NCBI RefSeq assembly: GCF_023091245.1 | Contig: NZ_JAHWXN010000001.1 | Coordinates: forward strand, 682,001 to 746,000 | DNA: 64,000 bases | Direction of reading: 5' to 3' | Source: Microbacterium croceum | Lineage (GTDB): Bacteria > Actinomycetota > Actinomycetes > Actinomycetales > Microbacteriaceae | In this document: piece after piece, positions 36,957 through 45,875 of the stretch | How positions within the stretch are numbered: the first letter of the stretch is position 1 | Layout: the number at the start of each line of letters is the position of its first letter | Notes under the pieces: model-generated | What the model saw: only the letters and a program-made list of their open reading frames with translations | The model's database searches: none | What the model was told of the DNA's origin: nothing | Translations under genes and position numbers: made by a program

Positions 36957-37355
36957 ATGACACTGAGACTGGGCTTCATCGGCATCGTGACCGGCGACAT
37001 GGCAGCATCGCTGGCGTTCTATCGTGCGCTGGGAGTGCCTATCGCTCCCGGGCAGGATGACGCGCCTCACGTCGATGCGACGCTCGACGACGGCGTGACG
37101 CTCGCGTGGGACACCATCGAGACGATCCGCGGATTCGACCCGAGCTTCGTCCCCGCCAGCGGTGGGCATCGCATCGCGCTGGCGTTCGACAAGGGCACCC
37201 CGGCCGAGGTGGACTCCGCCTTCGCCGCGCTGGTCGCGGCGGGGTATCCCGCGCATGTCGAGCCGTGGGATGCACATTGGGGGCAGCGCTACGCGACGCT
37301 GCTCGACCCCGACGGCAACTCCGTCGACCTCTATGCGGAGCTGGACGCGAACTGA
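36957..37355 (+). CDS. VOC/glyoxalase family protein
   Basis: 132 residues with two beta-alpha-beta-beta-beta units: LGFIGIVTGDMAASLAFYRA and GHRIALAFDKGTPAEV with the C-terminal DPDGNSVDLYAEL. VOC proteins bind a metal through four residues and catalyse isomerisation, dioxygenation or resistance reactions. The start is supported by a leaderless promoter (TACGGT, 36945-36950, six bases before ATG). The 3' end overlaps the convergent AraC gene by 25 bases. Confidence 0.83.
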   Translation: MTLRLGFIGIVTGDMAASLAFYRALGVPIAPGQDDAPHVDATLDDGVTLAWDTIETIRGFDPSFVPASGGHRIALAFDKGTPAEVDSAFAALVAAGYPAHVEPWDAHWGQRYATLLDPDGNSVDLYAELDAN

Positions 37356-38011
37356 CCCGGGCTCGCGCCGACCAGCCGACGGAACTCTCTTGAGAGATGC
37401 GGTTGATCCGCGAAGCCTGCCTCAGCAGCGGCCGCGCTGAGGGGCACGCCGCGCCGCAGCAGCTTCTGCGCGCGGTGTGCGCGTTCGATCCGGACGAGCG
37501 TGGCGTAGCCGTAGCCGAAAGTCGTGAGCATCCTTCGACGGAACGTGCGCTCAGAGTCGCCGAGCTCCGACGCCACCTGCGTCGCCGGCACGGCAGCGAT
37601 GGCCTGGGAGTGCACCGCGGGAGCCCAGTCGCTCGAGGCCGATGCCGGTTCCACGATCGACGAGATCTGGCCGATCCCCGTCGCTCCTTCCCGGTATCGC
37701 ATCATCGCCTGGTGCAGATGTCTCCAGGGTTCGCCGTGCACGATCGCGTCGAGCGGAAGCAGCTGATCGGCGAGATCCGAGAGCTCAGTGCGCAGCATCC
37801 GTCCGGCCCGCCCCGGGGCGAACCGCAGCCCCACACTGCCGGTCTCGCCGTCGCTCTCGGTGGCGATCCATCGGGTCGACGGCCCTGCCACGAACACCCG
37901 GTCGTCACGGAGGATCAGGTCGACACACCCGTCGGCGGGGATCACCGCGCCGTCACTGCCCAGCGACCGCCACAGGGCGGCCCCGTCGGGAAGCGGTGTC
38001 TCGGAGTACAT
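37331..38011 (-). CDS. AraC family transcriptional regulator
   Basis: 226 residues. The C-terminal half carries two helix-turn-helices, the second SAAAAEAGFADQPHLSREFR, as in AraC/XylS. The N-terminal part (VIPADGCVDLILRDDRVFVAGP) resembles the DUF6597-type sensor domain. ATG 38011 has GGATGGGGAG upstream. Target not evident; the 3' end overlaps that of the VOC gene. Confidence 0.86.
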   Translation of the reverse strand: MYSETPLPDGAALWRSLGSDGAVIPADGCVDLILRDDRVFVAGPSTRWIATESDGETGSVGLRFAPGRAGRMLRTELSDLADQLLPLDAIVHGEPWRHLHQAMMRYREGATGIGQISSIVEPASASSDWAPAVHSQAIAAVPATQVASELGDSERTFRRRMLTTFGYGYATLVRIERAHRAQKLLRRGVPLSAAAAEAGFADQPHLSREFRRLVGASPGQFASSSA

Positions 38012-38061
38012 CTCCCCATCCTCTCGTGCGTCAGCGGCATCCGACAGGGTGCCTCGGCGTC

Positions 38062-38143
38062 GACGGATCCCGGAGGTCATGACGGATCCCGGAGGAGTGC
38101 GCGGAGCTTCGTCCGTGATTCGTCATCGCTTCCGTGATCCGTC
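38062..38143. repeat. Intergenic palindromic element, GACGGATCC type (copy B3)
   Basis: GACGGATCCCGGA at 38062 and 38081 faces TCCGTGATTCGTC at 38112 and TCCGTGATCCGTC at 38131: spacings 19, 31 and 19. It is followed by three tandem GATGACG copies (38161-38181). It sits between the AraC gene and the SDR gene, both on the minus strand. Confidence 0.85.
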
Positions 38144-38186
38144 GGCCCGGATGACCGGACGATGACGGATGACGGATGACGGACCG

Positions 38187-38780
38187 TCAGACGGCCAGGA
38201 TGCGTCCGGTGATGACGCCCTCGACAGCCCGCACGTAGGCTGTGCCGACCTCGTCGTCCGTGACCGGACGGTGCCCCGGGAACGAGGCATGGTAGCCGGG
38301 GGAGTTCTCGAGCACGTCGGGAGAGACCGCATTGATGCGGATGCCGCGCGGCGCCTCGGCGGCCGCCGTGATCACGAACGACTCCAACGCCCCGTTCGCC
38401 ATCGCGGCGGCTGCGCCGGTGGCGATCGGCTCGCGGGCCAGCACGCCGCTGGTCACCGTGATGGACCCGCCGTCCTTCACGTGCGCGAGGGCCTGGCGCA
38501 CGACCTCGATCTGCGCGAGAGCCTTGCCGGTGAAGCCCGCGAGGTAGTCGTCGCGGGTGAGTTCGCCGAGCGGCTTGAACGGCGCGGAGCCCACGGCCAC
38601 CACGACGGCATCGACATCCGTCACCCGGGCGAACAGCGCGGCGACCGACGCCGGGTCGGTCACGTCGACGGAGGTCTCTCCGCTGCGTGACGCCCGCACG
38701 ACCTCGTGGCCGCGGGATTCGAGCGTGGTCGCCACGACGGTGCCGATGCTGCCGGTCGCTCCGATGACGAGTGCCTTCAT
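38187..38780 (-). CDS. Short-chain dehydrogenase/reductase
   Basis: 197 residues. Nucleotide loop GATGSIGT at residues 7-14; the SDR active site region appears as SITVTSGVLAREPIAT, where the catalytic Tyr-X3-Lys is not visible (AREPIATGAAAAM instead). NADPH preference cannot be told. It could be a non-classical member. The RBS GGAGAGGAC precedes the ATG. Confidence 0.78.
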   Translation of the reverse strand: MKALVIGATGSIGTVVATTLESRGHEVVRASRSGETSVDVTDPASVAALFARVTDVDAVVVAVGSAPFKPLGELTRDDYLAGFTGKALAQIEVVRQALAHVKDGGSITVTSGVLAREPIATGAAAAMANGALESFVITAAAEAPRGIRINAVSPDVLENSPGYHASFPGHRPVTDDEVGTAYVRAVEGVITGRILAV

Positions 38781-38873
38781 GGGGGTGTCCTCTCCGTCTG
38801 CCGCGGCATCCGACCAGGACGCCTCTTCGAGTCTTCCACTCCTGTCGACAGCGAGGGCCGGAGCCCACCGGTC

Positions 38874-39968
38874 TCAGCGCGCGCCGAACTCCTGCGCCAC
38901 GACGCGAGCCGCCGCGCCCCGCAGCACGGCGTCGTCCAAGGTGCTCCGGTGCACGGCCGGACCGAGCGAAGGGTGCGAAGCCGCCTGCACGGCTGCGGCG
39001 GTCGCGGAGATGAGCTCGTCCCCCAGGATCGACGTGGGCCCGCTCAACACGATGGTCGGCAGGTCGACAGCCGCGGCGATGACCGACAGTGAGGTACCCA
39101 GGTGGGAACCAGCCGCCGCGAGCACCGCGCCGCGATCGGCGGCCGTCGTCGCCGCGTCGAGCCGTCGCGACAGAGCAGGCACCGATGCCCAGGCGTGCAC
39201 GCAGCCGATACGCCCGCAGGGGCAGGCGTCTCCGGGGTCACCGCCGGCGATCACGTGTGCGAGTTCCCTGGCGCCGGTCGACCGCTCGACGGGGGCTCCG
39301 TCGTCGTCGAAGGCGCGGATGGCCGTGTCGATGCGCGTGCCCATGCGCACCAGGAGGAAGTCGGAGTCGACCGCGCCGAACCGCAGCTCGGCATCGGCGG
39401 CGAGGTCGGCGTCGTCGAACAGGTGCACGGGGGCGTCGGCTGTCTGGGCGAGAAGCGGGCCGAGGCCGAGAAGTGCGGGTGAGCCGTTCGGCACGCCGAT
39501 GCCGATTCCGAGCGGAGGGTGCGAGGCGAGGGATGCGAGATCGGCGACGAGTGACGATGCCGCCGCGACCGGGTCGCCGTCGGTCGAGCGCGCGAGCCGG
39601 TGCGCGAGGCCGCCGTCCGGGGTGGCGAGGGCGCCGACGACATGACCGGGCACGCTCAGGTCGAGGGCGATCACCTGCACGGCGCGCTGGTCGAACTCGA
39701 GCATCACCGCGGGCTTGCCCGGGCGGGCATCCTGGCTCTGACCGTTCTCGCGCAGCACGCCGTCGTCGAGCAGGTCCTTGACGAGTTCGGAGATCGTGGG
39801 CCGTGCGAGCCCTGTCAGTCGGGCGAGGTCGGCGCGGCTGACGAGCGCATGCTGCATGAGTGTGCGCAGCACGAGCCCGCGATTGCGATGGCGGATGCCC
39901 TGGGCGTGCGTGTTGACGATCGGAGTGCGCGGGGTCGAGCCCGGTGCGGGAGGGAGGAGCGTGCTCAT
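38874..39968 (-). CDS. ROK family transcriptional regulator
   Basis: 364 residues. N-terminal winged helix (SRADLARLTGLARPTISELV, about residues 44-63) then a ROK sugar-binding domain with the zinc motif CPCGRIGC. The catalytic Asp of kinases is replaced (GIGVPNG only), fitting a NagC/XylR-type regulator. It is divergent from a second ROK regulator across a region with TTAGT half-sites. It may control sugar uptake genes in the 41-49 kb region. Confidence 0.83.
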   Translation of the reverse strand: MSTLLPPAPGSTPRTPIVNTHAQGIRHRNRGLVLRTLMQHALVSRADLARLTGLARPTISELVKDLLDDGVLRENGQSQDARPGKPAVMLEFDQRAVQVIALDLSVPGHVVGALATPDGGLAHRLARSTDGDPVAAASSLVADLASLASHPPLGIGIGVPNGSPALLGLGPLLAQTADAPVHLFDDADLAADAELRFGAVDSDFLLVRMGTRIDTAIRAFDDDGAPVERSTGARELAHVIAGGDPGDACPCGRIGCVHAWASVPALSRRLDAATTAADRGAVLAAAGSHLGTSLSVIAAAVDLPTIVLSGPTSILGDELISATAAAVQAASHPSLGPAVHRSTLDDAVLRGAAARVVAQEFGAR

Positions 39969-40101
39969 GCGTCTGCGTTCGCACGGGTGTCGCGGCGCGA
40001 CGAGCGGACCAGGACCGAGACGACGGGGCGTCCTAAGATCTGGGAGTAGTGCACGATGCTCCTTCGCAGGCGGCGTACGCGGTGACAGAGGCAGCCTCCG
40101 T

Positions 40102-40125
40102 CACTAAGTTTAGTGAATAAACTAA
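40102..40125. promoter_or_regulatory. Candidate ROK operator
   Basis: CACTAA-GT-TTAGTG (40102-40115) is a perfect inverted repeat, and TTAGT (40110-40114) is mirrored again by ACTAA (40121-40125). Three half-sites in the gap between divergent ROK regulators resemble NagC/XylR-type operators. Confidence 0.6.
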
Positions 40126-40195
40126 CTGTGCCGAGCGTACGGAGCACGGCCTGATCTGTCAATCGCGCTCCCGGCGCGCGGACGAACGGAAACCC

Positions 40196-41362
40196 ATGCT
40201 GAACAGCGGCGACGGCCTCGACACGCAGGCATCCGTGCGGCGTGCGAACCTCCGCCGCGCGCTGCAGCTGGTGTTCCGCAGCTCGGGCACGCAGACGCGC
40301 GCCGGCATCGCCCGGGCGACGGGCTTGACCGCGGCCACCGCATCCTCCCTGGTCGCCGAGCTCATCGAGAGCAGGCTCATCGTCGACGGCGAGCAGGCAG
40401 CGAGCACGGGCGGCAAACGCGCGACCACGCTCAGCATCGACGCCAGCCACCACCTGATCCTCGTGCTCGTCATCCAGCCCACGAGCGCCCGCATCGCTCT
40501 GGTCGCGCTCGACGGTGCCGAGATCGACACTCGCCGCCTCGCATACACCGCCGAGACGCGCGACGACGCGCTGGACGCCGCGATCGTCGACGTCGCTGCG
40601 GCGTACGGGTCGCGCGTGATCGCTGCCGGTGTGCAGCTGCCCGGCACGACCGACGGCCGCTCCGTGCTCGAGAGCGTGCAGCTCGGGTGGCAGGATGTTC
40701 CGCTCGCCGAACGCTTCGAGGCGCTGCTCGGGGCGCCCGTGCTGCTGGTGAACGACGTCGACGCCGAGGCGATCGCCGAGGCCGGGATGGAGGAGTCACC
40801 GTCCGGGTACCGTCTCTTCATCCACCTCGGCGGCGGCGTCGGTGCGGCGATCACTCTCGACGGAGACCTCGCTCCCGGCCCGCGCGACCGTGCCGGTGAG
40901 ATCGGTCACGTGCAGGTCGAGTTCGGCGACGCGGCACGCGAGTGCCGGTGCGGTCGCCACGGCTGCCTCGAGTCGTCGGCATCCCTCTCCGCCCTGCTCG
41001 GTGCGGAGTTCGCGGATGCGATGGAGGCGGATGCCGTCTCCGCGCTCGCCGTCGCAGCCGACGATGCCGACCTCGGTGCCGGTGCGCGAGCGCTCGCGAG
41101 GGCGATCAAGCTCATCAGCGCACTGCTCGACCCGACCGAGGTTGTCATCGGCGGACCGGCGACCCTGCTCGGGGATCGGTTCCTCGCGCTGCTGCGGCAG
41201 GAGACCGACTATCACGCCAGCGGCACGGCCGCGGTGCCGGTGCGCTATGCCGACACCCGCGCGACGGAGTCGGCCGGAGCCGCGCAGGCCGCGCTGACCT
41301 CAGTGCTCGGCGTGCGCTGGAGTCCGGCGCAGCTGATCGCCGCCGCGCGCCCTTCACACTGA
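40196..41362 (+). CDS. ROK family transcriptional regulator
   Basis: 388 residues. N-terminal winged helix (RAGIARATGLTAATASSLVA, about residues 36-55), then a ROK domain with zinc motif CRCGRHGC. Part of a divergent pair with the minus-strand ROK gene; it may regulate the sugar importer that follows on the other strand. No catalytic Asp is visible, which suggests a regulator rather than a kinase. Confidence 0.84.
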   Translation: MLNSGDGLDTQASVRRANLRRALQLVFRSSGTQTRAGIARATGLTAATASSLVAELIESRLIVDGEQAASTGGKRATTLSIDASHHLILVLVIQPTSARIALVALDGAEIDTRRLAYTAETRDDALDAAIVDVAAAYGSRVIAAGVQLPGTTDGRSVLESVQLGWQDVPLAERFEALLGAPVLLVNDVDAEAIAEAGMEESPSGYRLFIHLGGGVGAAITLDGDLAPGPRDRAGEIGHVQVEFGDAARECRCGRHGCLESSASLSALLGAEFADAMEADAVSALAVAADDADLGAGARALARAIKLISALLDPTEVVIGGPATLLGDRFLALLRQETDYHASGTAAVPVRYADTRATESAGAAQAALTSVLGVRWSPAQLIAAARPSH

Positions 41363-41422
41363 CATCCAGCTCCCTCCGCGCTGACATCCGTCGCCGTATC
41401 GGGAGGTCGACCCGAACCCGGA

Positions 41423-42349
41423 CTACTTGACGCTGCCTGCGGTCAGGCCGCCGACCAGACGCTTCTCGATGAGCATGAACAGGATGACGACGGGCAGGAT
41501 CGCCACGATCGAGACGCCGAACACGTACTGCCAGCTGGTCTCGTACTGACCCACGAACTTGGTCAGCGCGACCGAGAGCGGCTGATTCTTGTCGGTGGAG
41601 AGGATGACGAGCGACGCCGCGAACTCGTTCCAGCACGCCACGAATGTGAAGACGATCGCGGTGACGATACCGGGCCACACGAGCGGCAGGTTGATCTTGA
41701 ACAGCACGGTGAAGCGACCGGCGCCGTCGATCTGCGCGGCCTCGTCGACCTCCTTGGGGATGCCTGCGAAGAAGGAGTGCATGATCCACACCGCGAACGA
41801 CAGGTTGAACGCGGCGTTGATGAAGATCATCGCGGCCCAGGTGTCGCCGAGCCCCAGGGCCGTGAACTGACGGAACAGGCCGGAGGTGAGCACCGCCGGC
41901 TGCAGCATCTGCGTCACGATCACCAGGAACAGGAACACCATGCGCCCGGGGAACCGGAACCGGGCCGTGTAGTACGCCGCGGGGAGGGAGACCGCGAGCA
42001 CGAGCAGCGTCGCGAAGACCGCGATGATGATCGTCGAGATCAGGTTGTACGGCAGCGGCGTCTCGGGGGTCGACCACATCGTGATGTAGTTCTCCCAGTG
42101 CCACTCGGTCGGCAGGTAGGTCGGGTCTACCGAGCGGATCTGCGGCTTGGTCTTCACCGATCCGAAGAACATGATCAGGTACGGCAGCACGAAGATCGCG
42201 AGCACGAGGAATCCGGCGGCGGTGCGAAGGATGACCCGGGGCAGGCTGACCTGATCGGCGGTGTAGCGGCGCTTGCGGCCGGGCAGGGGCGGGATGCTGC
42301 GGCCGCCGCGGCCTGCGGTGGTGACGAGCTCGGTCTCGGTGACGGTCAC
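41423..42349 (-). CDS. Sugar ABC importer permease (MalG-like)
   Basis: 308 residues with six helices. EAA loop GIPKEVDEAAQIDGAGRFTVLFKINLPLVWP. The GTG at 42349 has AAGGAGG upstream and starts two bases after the previous stop. It pairs with the MalF-like permease in a CUT1-type importer. No ATPase is encoded here; a shared MsiK-like ATPase elsewhere would power it, as is common in actinobacteria. Confidence 0.92.
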   Translation of the reverse strand: MTVTETELVTTAGRGGRSIPPLPGRKRRYTADQVSLPRVILRTAAGFLVLAIFVLPYLIMFFGSVKTKPQIRSVDPTYLPTEWHWENYITMWSTPETPLPYNLISTIIIAVFATLLVLAVSLPAAYYTARFRFPGRMVFLFLVIVTQMLQPAVLTSGLFRQFTALGLGDTWAAMIFINAAFNLSFAVWIMHSFFAGIPKEVDEAAQIDGAGRFTVLFKINLPLVWPGIVTAIVFTFVACWNEFAASLVILSTDKNQPLSVALTKFVGQYETSWQYVFGVSIVAILPVVILFMLIEKRLVGGLTAGSVK

Positions 42350-42351
42350 GA

Positions 42352-43314
42352 TCAGACCTCCTTCATGGGCTTGACGACCTTCACGTATGCCGCGACGATC
42401 AGGATCACGATCAGGAAGGCGACCACCGACAGGGCGCTCGCGACATCGACCTTCTTCTGCAGCTCGATGTACTTGAAGATCATCGTCATGATCGTGTCGG
42501 CGCCGTATCCGGGGATCGACCCTGTCATGACCTTCAGGATCGGCAGCGAGTTGAAGACGTTGATGATGTTGATGAGGATGGCGACGGCCAACGCGCTGCG
42601 CAGCTGGGGCAGCACGATCGACCAGTAGGTGCGGGTGGCTCCGGCGCCGTCCATCTTCGCGGCCTCCAGCGCATCGGCGGGCACCGCCTGGAGTCCGGCC
42701 AGGATCGTGTAGGTCGTGAACGGCAGCGACACGAAGATCGCGATGACGATCGACCAGAGGAAGGCGGTCGTCGGGTTCTTGGTCCAGCCGTATCCGACCG
42801 AGTCGGACGAGAGTCCGATGTCGTACAGGAACTTGTTGAAGACCCCGAAGTACGGTTCGAGGCTGTAGTAGAACACCATGGTCGTCATCACGACGGATGC
42901 TGCCCACGGCACGATCACGGCCATGCGCACGATCTGTCGGCCGGGGAAGGCCTTGTTCAGGATCTGTGCGAGTCCGAGGGAGATCACGACCGTGAACAGC
43001 ACGACCGAGACGACCCACACGATCGTGCGGAAGAAGATCGGCCAGAACTCGGTGAACGTGAAGACCGTGATGAAGTTGTCGAAGCCCACCGAGCCCTTGT
43101 CGAGGCCCGAGAGCGAGATGTCGCGCGTGGAGTTGTAGAACATCACGCCTGCGGGGAACAGCACGACGCCGATGATCAGCACCAGCGCCGGCGCGATCCA
43201 GGGCAGCGCCTGGAGGATGTCCTTCCCCCGCGACCTTCCCCGCGGGGTGTCGGGGGTGCGGGGGCGACCGGTGGCCGCCCCCGCCAGGTTCGAGGACTGT
43301 GTCGTCTGGCTCAT
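42352..43314 (-). CDS. Sugar ABC importer permease (MalF-like)
   Basis: 320 residues with six helices after a basic N-terminus. EAA loop PADALEAAKMDGAGATRTYWSIVLPQL. Second gene of a minus-strand operon: binding protein, MalF-like, MalG-like. The 32-base gap to the binding-protein gene suggests one transcript. Confidence 0.92.
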   Translation of the reverse strand: MSQTTQSSNLAGAATGRPRTPDTPRGRSRGKDILQALPWIAPALVLIIGVVLFPAGVMFYNSTRDISLSGLDKGSVGFDNFITVFTFTEFWPIFFRTIVWVVSVVLFTVVISLGLAQILNKAFPGRQIVRMAVIVPWAASVVMTTMVFYYSLEPYFGVFNKFLYDIGLSSDSVGYGWTKNPTTAFLWSIVIAIFVSLPFTTYTILAGLQAVPADALEAAKMDGAGATRTYWSIVLPQLRSALAVAILINIINVFNSLPILKVMTGSIPGYGADTIMTMIFKYIELQKKVDVASALSVVAFLIVILIVAAYVKVVKPMKEV

Positions 43315-43346
43315 TCGTGTACCCGAACCTTCCCGATCGGCAGGCG

Positions 43347-44594
43347 TCAGCCTGCGTCGACCTGCGCCTGGATCTGCTTCAGCACGTCAGCGGCAGGCTG
43401 GTCCTGCAGCTGGCCGAACAGGGACTTGAACGCGCCGTCGGCGGCGGACCACTTCGGGTTCGTCGACGGGTAGAACTGCGCGTCGGGCAGCACGTCGAGG
43501 AACGGCTTCAGGGCCTCCTCGCCGGAGAGCTGCTCAGCTCCGGACTTGGTGACGGGAAGGAAGCCCTCGGCCTGCACCCACGGCACGTACACGTCGGCCG
43601 AGTAGTAGTAGTCGAAGAACTTGGTGATCGCGTCCTTCTTGTCGTCGTCGTTCTGGAACGCCATCAGCTGGTCCATGACGCCGAGCGTGAACGGCGAGCC
43701 GTCCTTGGTCGGGATCGGGACGATGGAGTAGTCCAGGTCGGGGTTGCCCTCGGCGATCTGTCCGACCGTCGGCGGCAGGCCGACCTGCATGCCGATCTTG
43801 CCCTGGATGAAGATATCCATCAGCGGCGACCGCTGCGTCGAGCCGGGGTCGGCCTGCGTCGCACCGGCGTCGATCATCTTCTTGATCTGCTCGGCGCCCA
43901 CGAGGTTCTCGGGGGTGTCGATCGTGATCTCGGAGGCATCGCCGAACGAGCCGCCGCCACCCCACAGCCACACCGCAGCCTCGGCCTGCGCCTCTTCGGA
44001 GCCGAGCGGCATCCCGTAGCCGGCCACTCCGCCGCCGAGCGCGGAGACCTTGGTGGCGGCATCCAGCAGCTCATCCCAGTTGGTCGGAGCCTCGACGCCG
44101 GCCTGGTCGAGCAGCGCGTTGTTGACGAAGAGCGCACGAGCGGATGCGATCAGCGGCAGCGCGTAGGCCGTGCCGTCGACCTCGGCGTTCTTGAGGAACG
44201 ACTCCTGGAAGTCGGAGTAGACGTCATCCGAGACGACGTCCTTGACGGGGTAGAGCAGCTCGTCGCCCACGAATCCGGCGAACGGACCGCCGTTGTAGAT
44301 GTCGGGCGCCTCGCCGGCCTGGATCTTGGTGGAGACGACCTTCTCGAGGTTGTCCCACGACTGCACCTCGAGCTTGACCTTGATGTCGGGGTTGGCCTTC
44401 TCGAACCCCTCGATGACGGTCTCCCAGTTCGCCTTGGTGCCGTCGGAGTAGCTGGGGACGAGCAGGTCGAGGGTGGTCGACCCTCCGGCGTCGCCGCCGC
44501 TGTCGCCGGTGGATCCGCCGAAGCCGCACGAAGCGAGCGTGAGTGTGGCGGTTGCCGCAAGAGCGACAGCGCCGAATCGCAGTGACTTCTTCAT
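43347..44594 (-). CDS. Sugar-binding lipoprotein of a CUT1 ABC importer
   Basis: 415 residues. Lipobox LASC near residue 23, then an Asp/Ser/Gly linker and a solute-binding core (VIEGFEKANPDIKVKLEVQS, FAGFVGDELLYPVKDVV, GKIGMQVGLPPTVGQ). It is the highly expressed first gene of the importer operon. Its context (SIS isomerase, PfkB, aldolase on the other strand) suggests an amino sugar or tagatose/galactosamine-type ligand, but this is inferred from neighbours. Confidence 0.9.
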   Translation of the reverse strand: MKKSLRFGAVALAATATLTLASCGFGGSTGDSGGDAGGSTTLDLLVPSYSDGTKANWETVIEGFEKANPDIKVKLEVQSWDNLEKVVSTKIQAGEAPDIYNGGPFAGFVGDELLYPVKDVVSDDVYSDFQESFLKNAEVDGTAYALPLIASARALFVNNALLDQAGVEAPTNWDELLDAATKVSALGGGVAGYGMPLGSEEAQAEAAVWLWGGGGSFGDASEITIDTPENLVGAEQIKKMIDAGATQADPGSTQRSPLMDIFIQGKIGMQVGLPPTVGQIAEGNPDLDYSIVPIPTKDGSPFTLGVMDQLMAFQNDDDKKDAITKFFDYYYSADVYVPWVQAEGFLPVTKSGAEQLSGEEALKPFLDVLPDAQFYPSTNPKWSAADGAFKSLFGQLQDQPAADVLKQIQAQVDAG

Positions 44595-44634
44595 GTGTGT
44601 TGCATTCCTCACTGTGTGTGGGTTGCCGCTCCGT

Positions 44635-44675
44635 CGGACGGGCGTCACTCGGATGAGGAGTGACTCCGCCGTCCG
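44635..44675 (-). other. Nested hairpin in the binding-protein leader
   Basis: CGGACGG (44635-44641) with CCGTCCG (44669-44675) encloses GTCACTC (44644-44650) with GAGTGAC (44658-44664). It lies about 40 bases before the ATG of the binding-protein gene. It may stabilise or regulate the message. Confidence 0.45.
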
Positions 44676-44827
44676 GTGGAGGAGGCGTGGGGCACAGTCG
44701 CACAGCACTTCACGCGACGGTGCGTGGTGATCGGTCCCACCGGATGGCGGTCGTGATCGTTCGAGTCGGATCGACTCGAGTCCTCGAGGTCGATGGGGCG
44801 TGGCATCGAGGCGGTGAAACTTGTTCG

Positions 44828-44856
44828 ATTATTTGTCAGGCGAATAAACAAATCAA
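44828..44856 (-). promoter_or_regulatory. Promoter and operator of the sugar importer
   Basis: Minus strand TTGATT (44851-44856) and AATAAT (44828-44833) are 17 bp apart, giving a leader of about 220 bases. ATTTGT (44831-44836) is mirrored by ACAAAT (44848-44853) over the spacer, a possible DeoR- or ROK-repressor site. Confidence 0.6.
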
Positions 44857-44891
44857 GAAGATCCTCTAGGGGATATCCGTGAGCGCCATAC

Positions 44892-44897
44892 TATGAT
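44892..44897 (+). promoter_or_regulatory. -10 box of the SIS-led operon
   Basis: TATGAT about 57 bases before the SIS start. Two CAATCA-type repeats (44924-44936) follow and may be part of a regulator site; no clear -35. Confidence 0.4.
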
Positions 44898-44953
44898 CGA
44901 CTTACGGCTTAAACAATCACAATCACGCAAAGATTCTTGAGAAAGGCACTCCG

Positions 44954-45850
44954 ATGACGGAATCGTCGCCCGGCGCACACATGCGCGAAGAGCTCACCTC
45001 GCAGCCCGAGACGTGGGCGGCAGCCGCTGAGTCTCGCGACGCGCAGGCCCTCCTTCCGGCTGCCGGAGCCCGCATCGCGGTCGTCGGATGCGGCACCTCC
45101 TGGTTCATGGCGCAGTCCTACGCGGTGTTGCGGGAGACGGCCGGTCTGGGTGAGACCGACGCCTTCACGGCTTCCGAGGCCTTCGTCGACCGGGGCTACG
45201 ACGCCGTCGTCGCGCTCACGCGCTCGGGCACCACCACCGAGGTGCTCGAACTGGTCGAGCGCATCAAGGGGCGCATCCCCACCATCGGCGTGATCGGCGA
45301 CCCGGACTCACCCCTCGTCTCGCTCGTGGACGAGGCGGTGCTGCTGCCGTTCGCCGACGAGAGGTCGGTCGTGCAGACGCGCTTCGCCACCACCGCGCTG
45401 GCGCTGTTCCGCGCCTCGCTCGGGGAGGACCTCACCGCGGCGATCGCCGATGCCGCCGCCGTGCTGGCCGCTCCGGCAGATGACGAGCTTCGCGACGCCG
45501 ACCAGTACACGTTCCTGGGGCGCGGGTGGACGATCGGCCTCGCCCACGAGGCGGCGCTGAAGATGCGCGAGTCCTCGCAGTCGTGGACCGAGTCCTACTC
45601 GTCGATGGAGTACCGTCACGGTCCCATCGCGATCGCGGCTCCAGGTCGTGTCACGTGGCAGTTCGGCGCGGCTCCTGAAGGGCTCGAGGCCCAGGTCGAG
45701 GCGACGGGCGCGCGCTTCGTGCAGCATCCGATCGATCCTCTCGCCGAGCTCGTCCGCGTGCACCGGGTCGCGCTCGACCGCGCGCTGGCGCGGGGCCTCG
45801 ATCCGGATCAGCCCCGCAACCTCACGCGATCCGTCGTCCTGGACGCATGA
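44954..45850 (+). CDS. SIS domain sugar isomerase/deaminase (AgaS/GlmS-like)
   Basis: 298 residues. SIS folds: VVGCGTSWFMAQSYAVLRET, VVALTRSGTTTEVLELVERI and EYRHGPIAIAA. These match phosphosugar isomerases such as AgaS (galactosamine-6-phosphate deaminase/isomerase) and the isomerase domain of GlmS. RBS GAAAGG. It opens a five-gene operon with ROK kinase, PfkB kinase, class II aldolase and DeoR regulator. In context it would make a ketohexose 6-phosphate. Substrate inferred. Confidence 0.85.
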   Translation: MTESSPGAHMREELTSQPETWAAAAESRDAQALLPAAGARIAVVGCGTSWFMAQSYAVLRETAGLGETDAFTASEAFVDRGYDAVVALTRSGTTTEVLELVERIKGRIPTIGVIGDPDSPLVSLVDEAVLLPFADERSVVQTRFATTALALFRASLGEDLTAAIADAAAVLAAPADDELRDADQYTFLGRGWTIGLAHEAALKMRESSQSWTESYSSMEYRHGPIAIAAPGRVTWQFGAAPEGLEAQVEATGARFVQHPIDPLAELVRVHRVALDRALARGLDPDQPRNLTRSVVLDA

Positions 45851-45875
45851 CGCAGGCGCGCGACCGGAGCCGATG

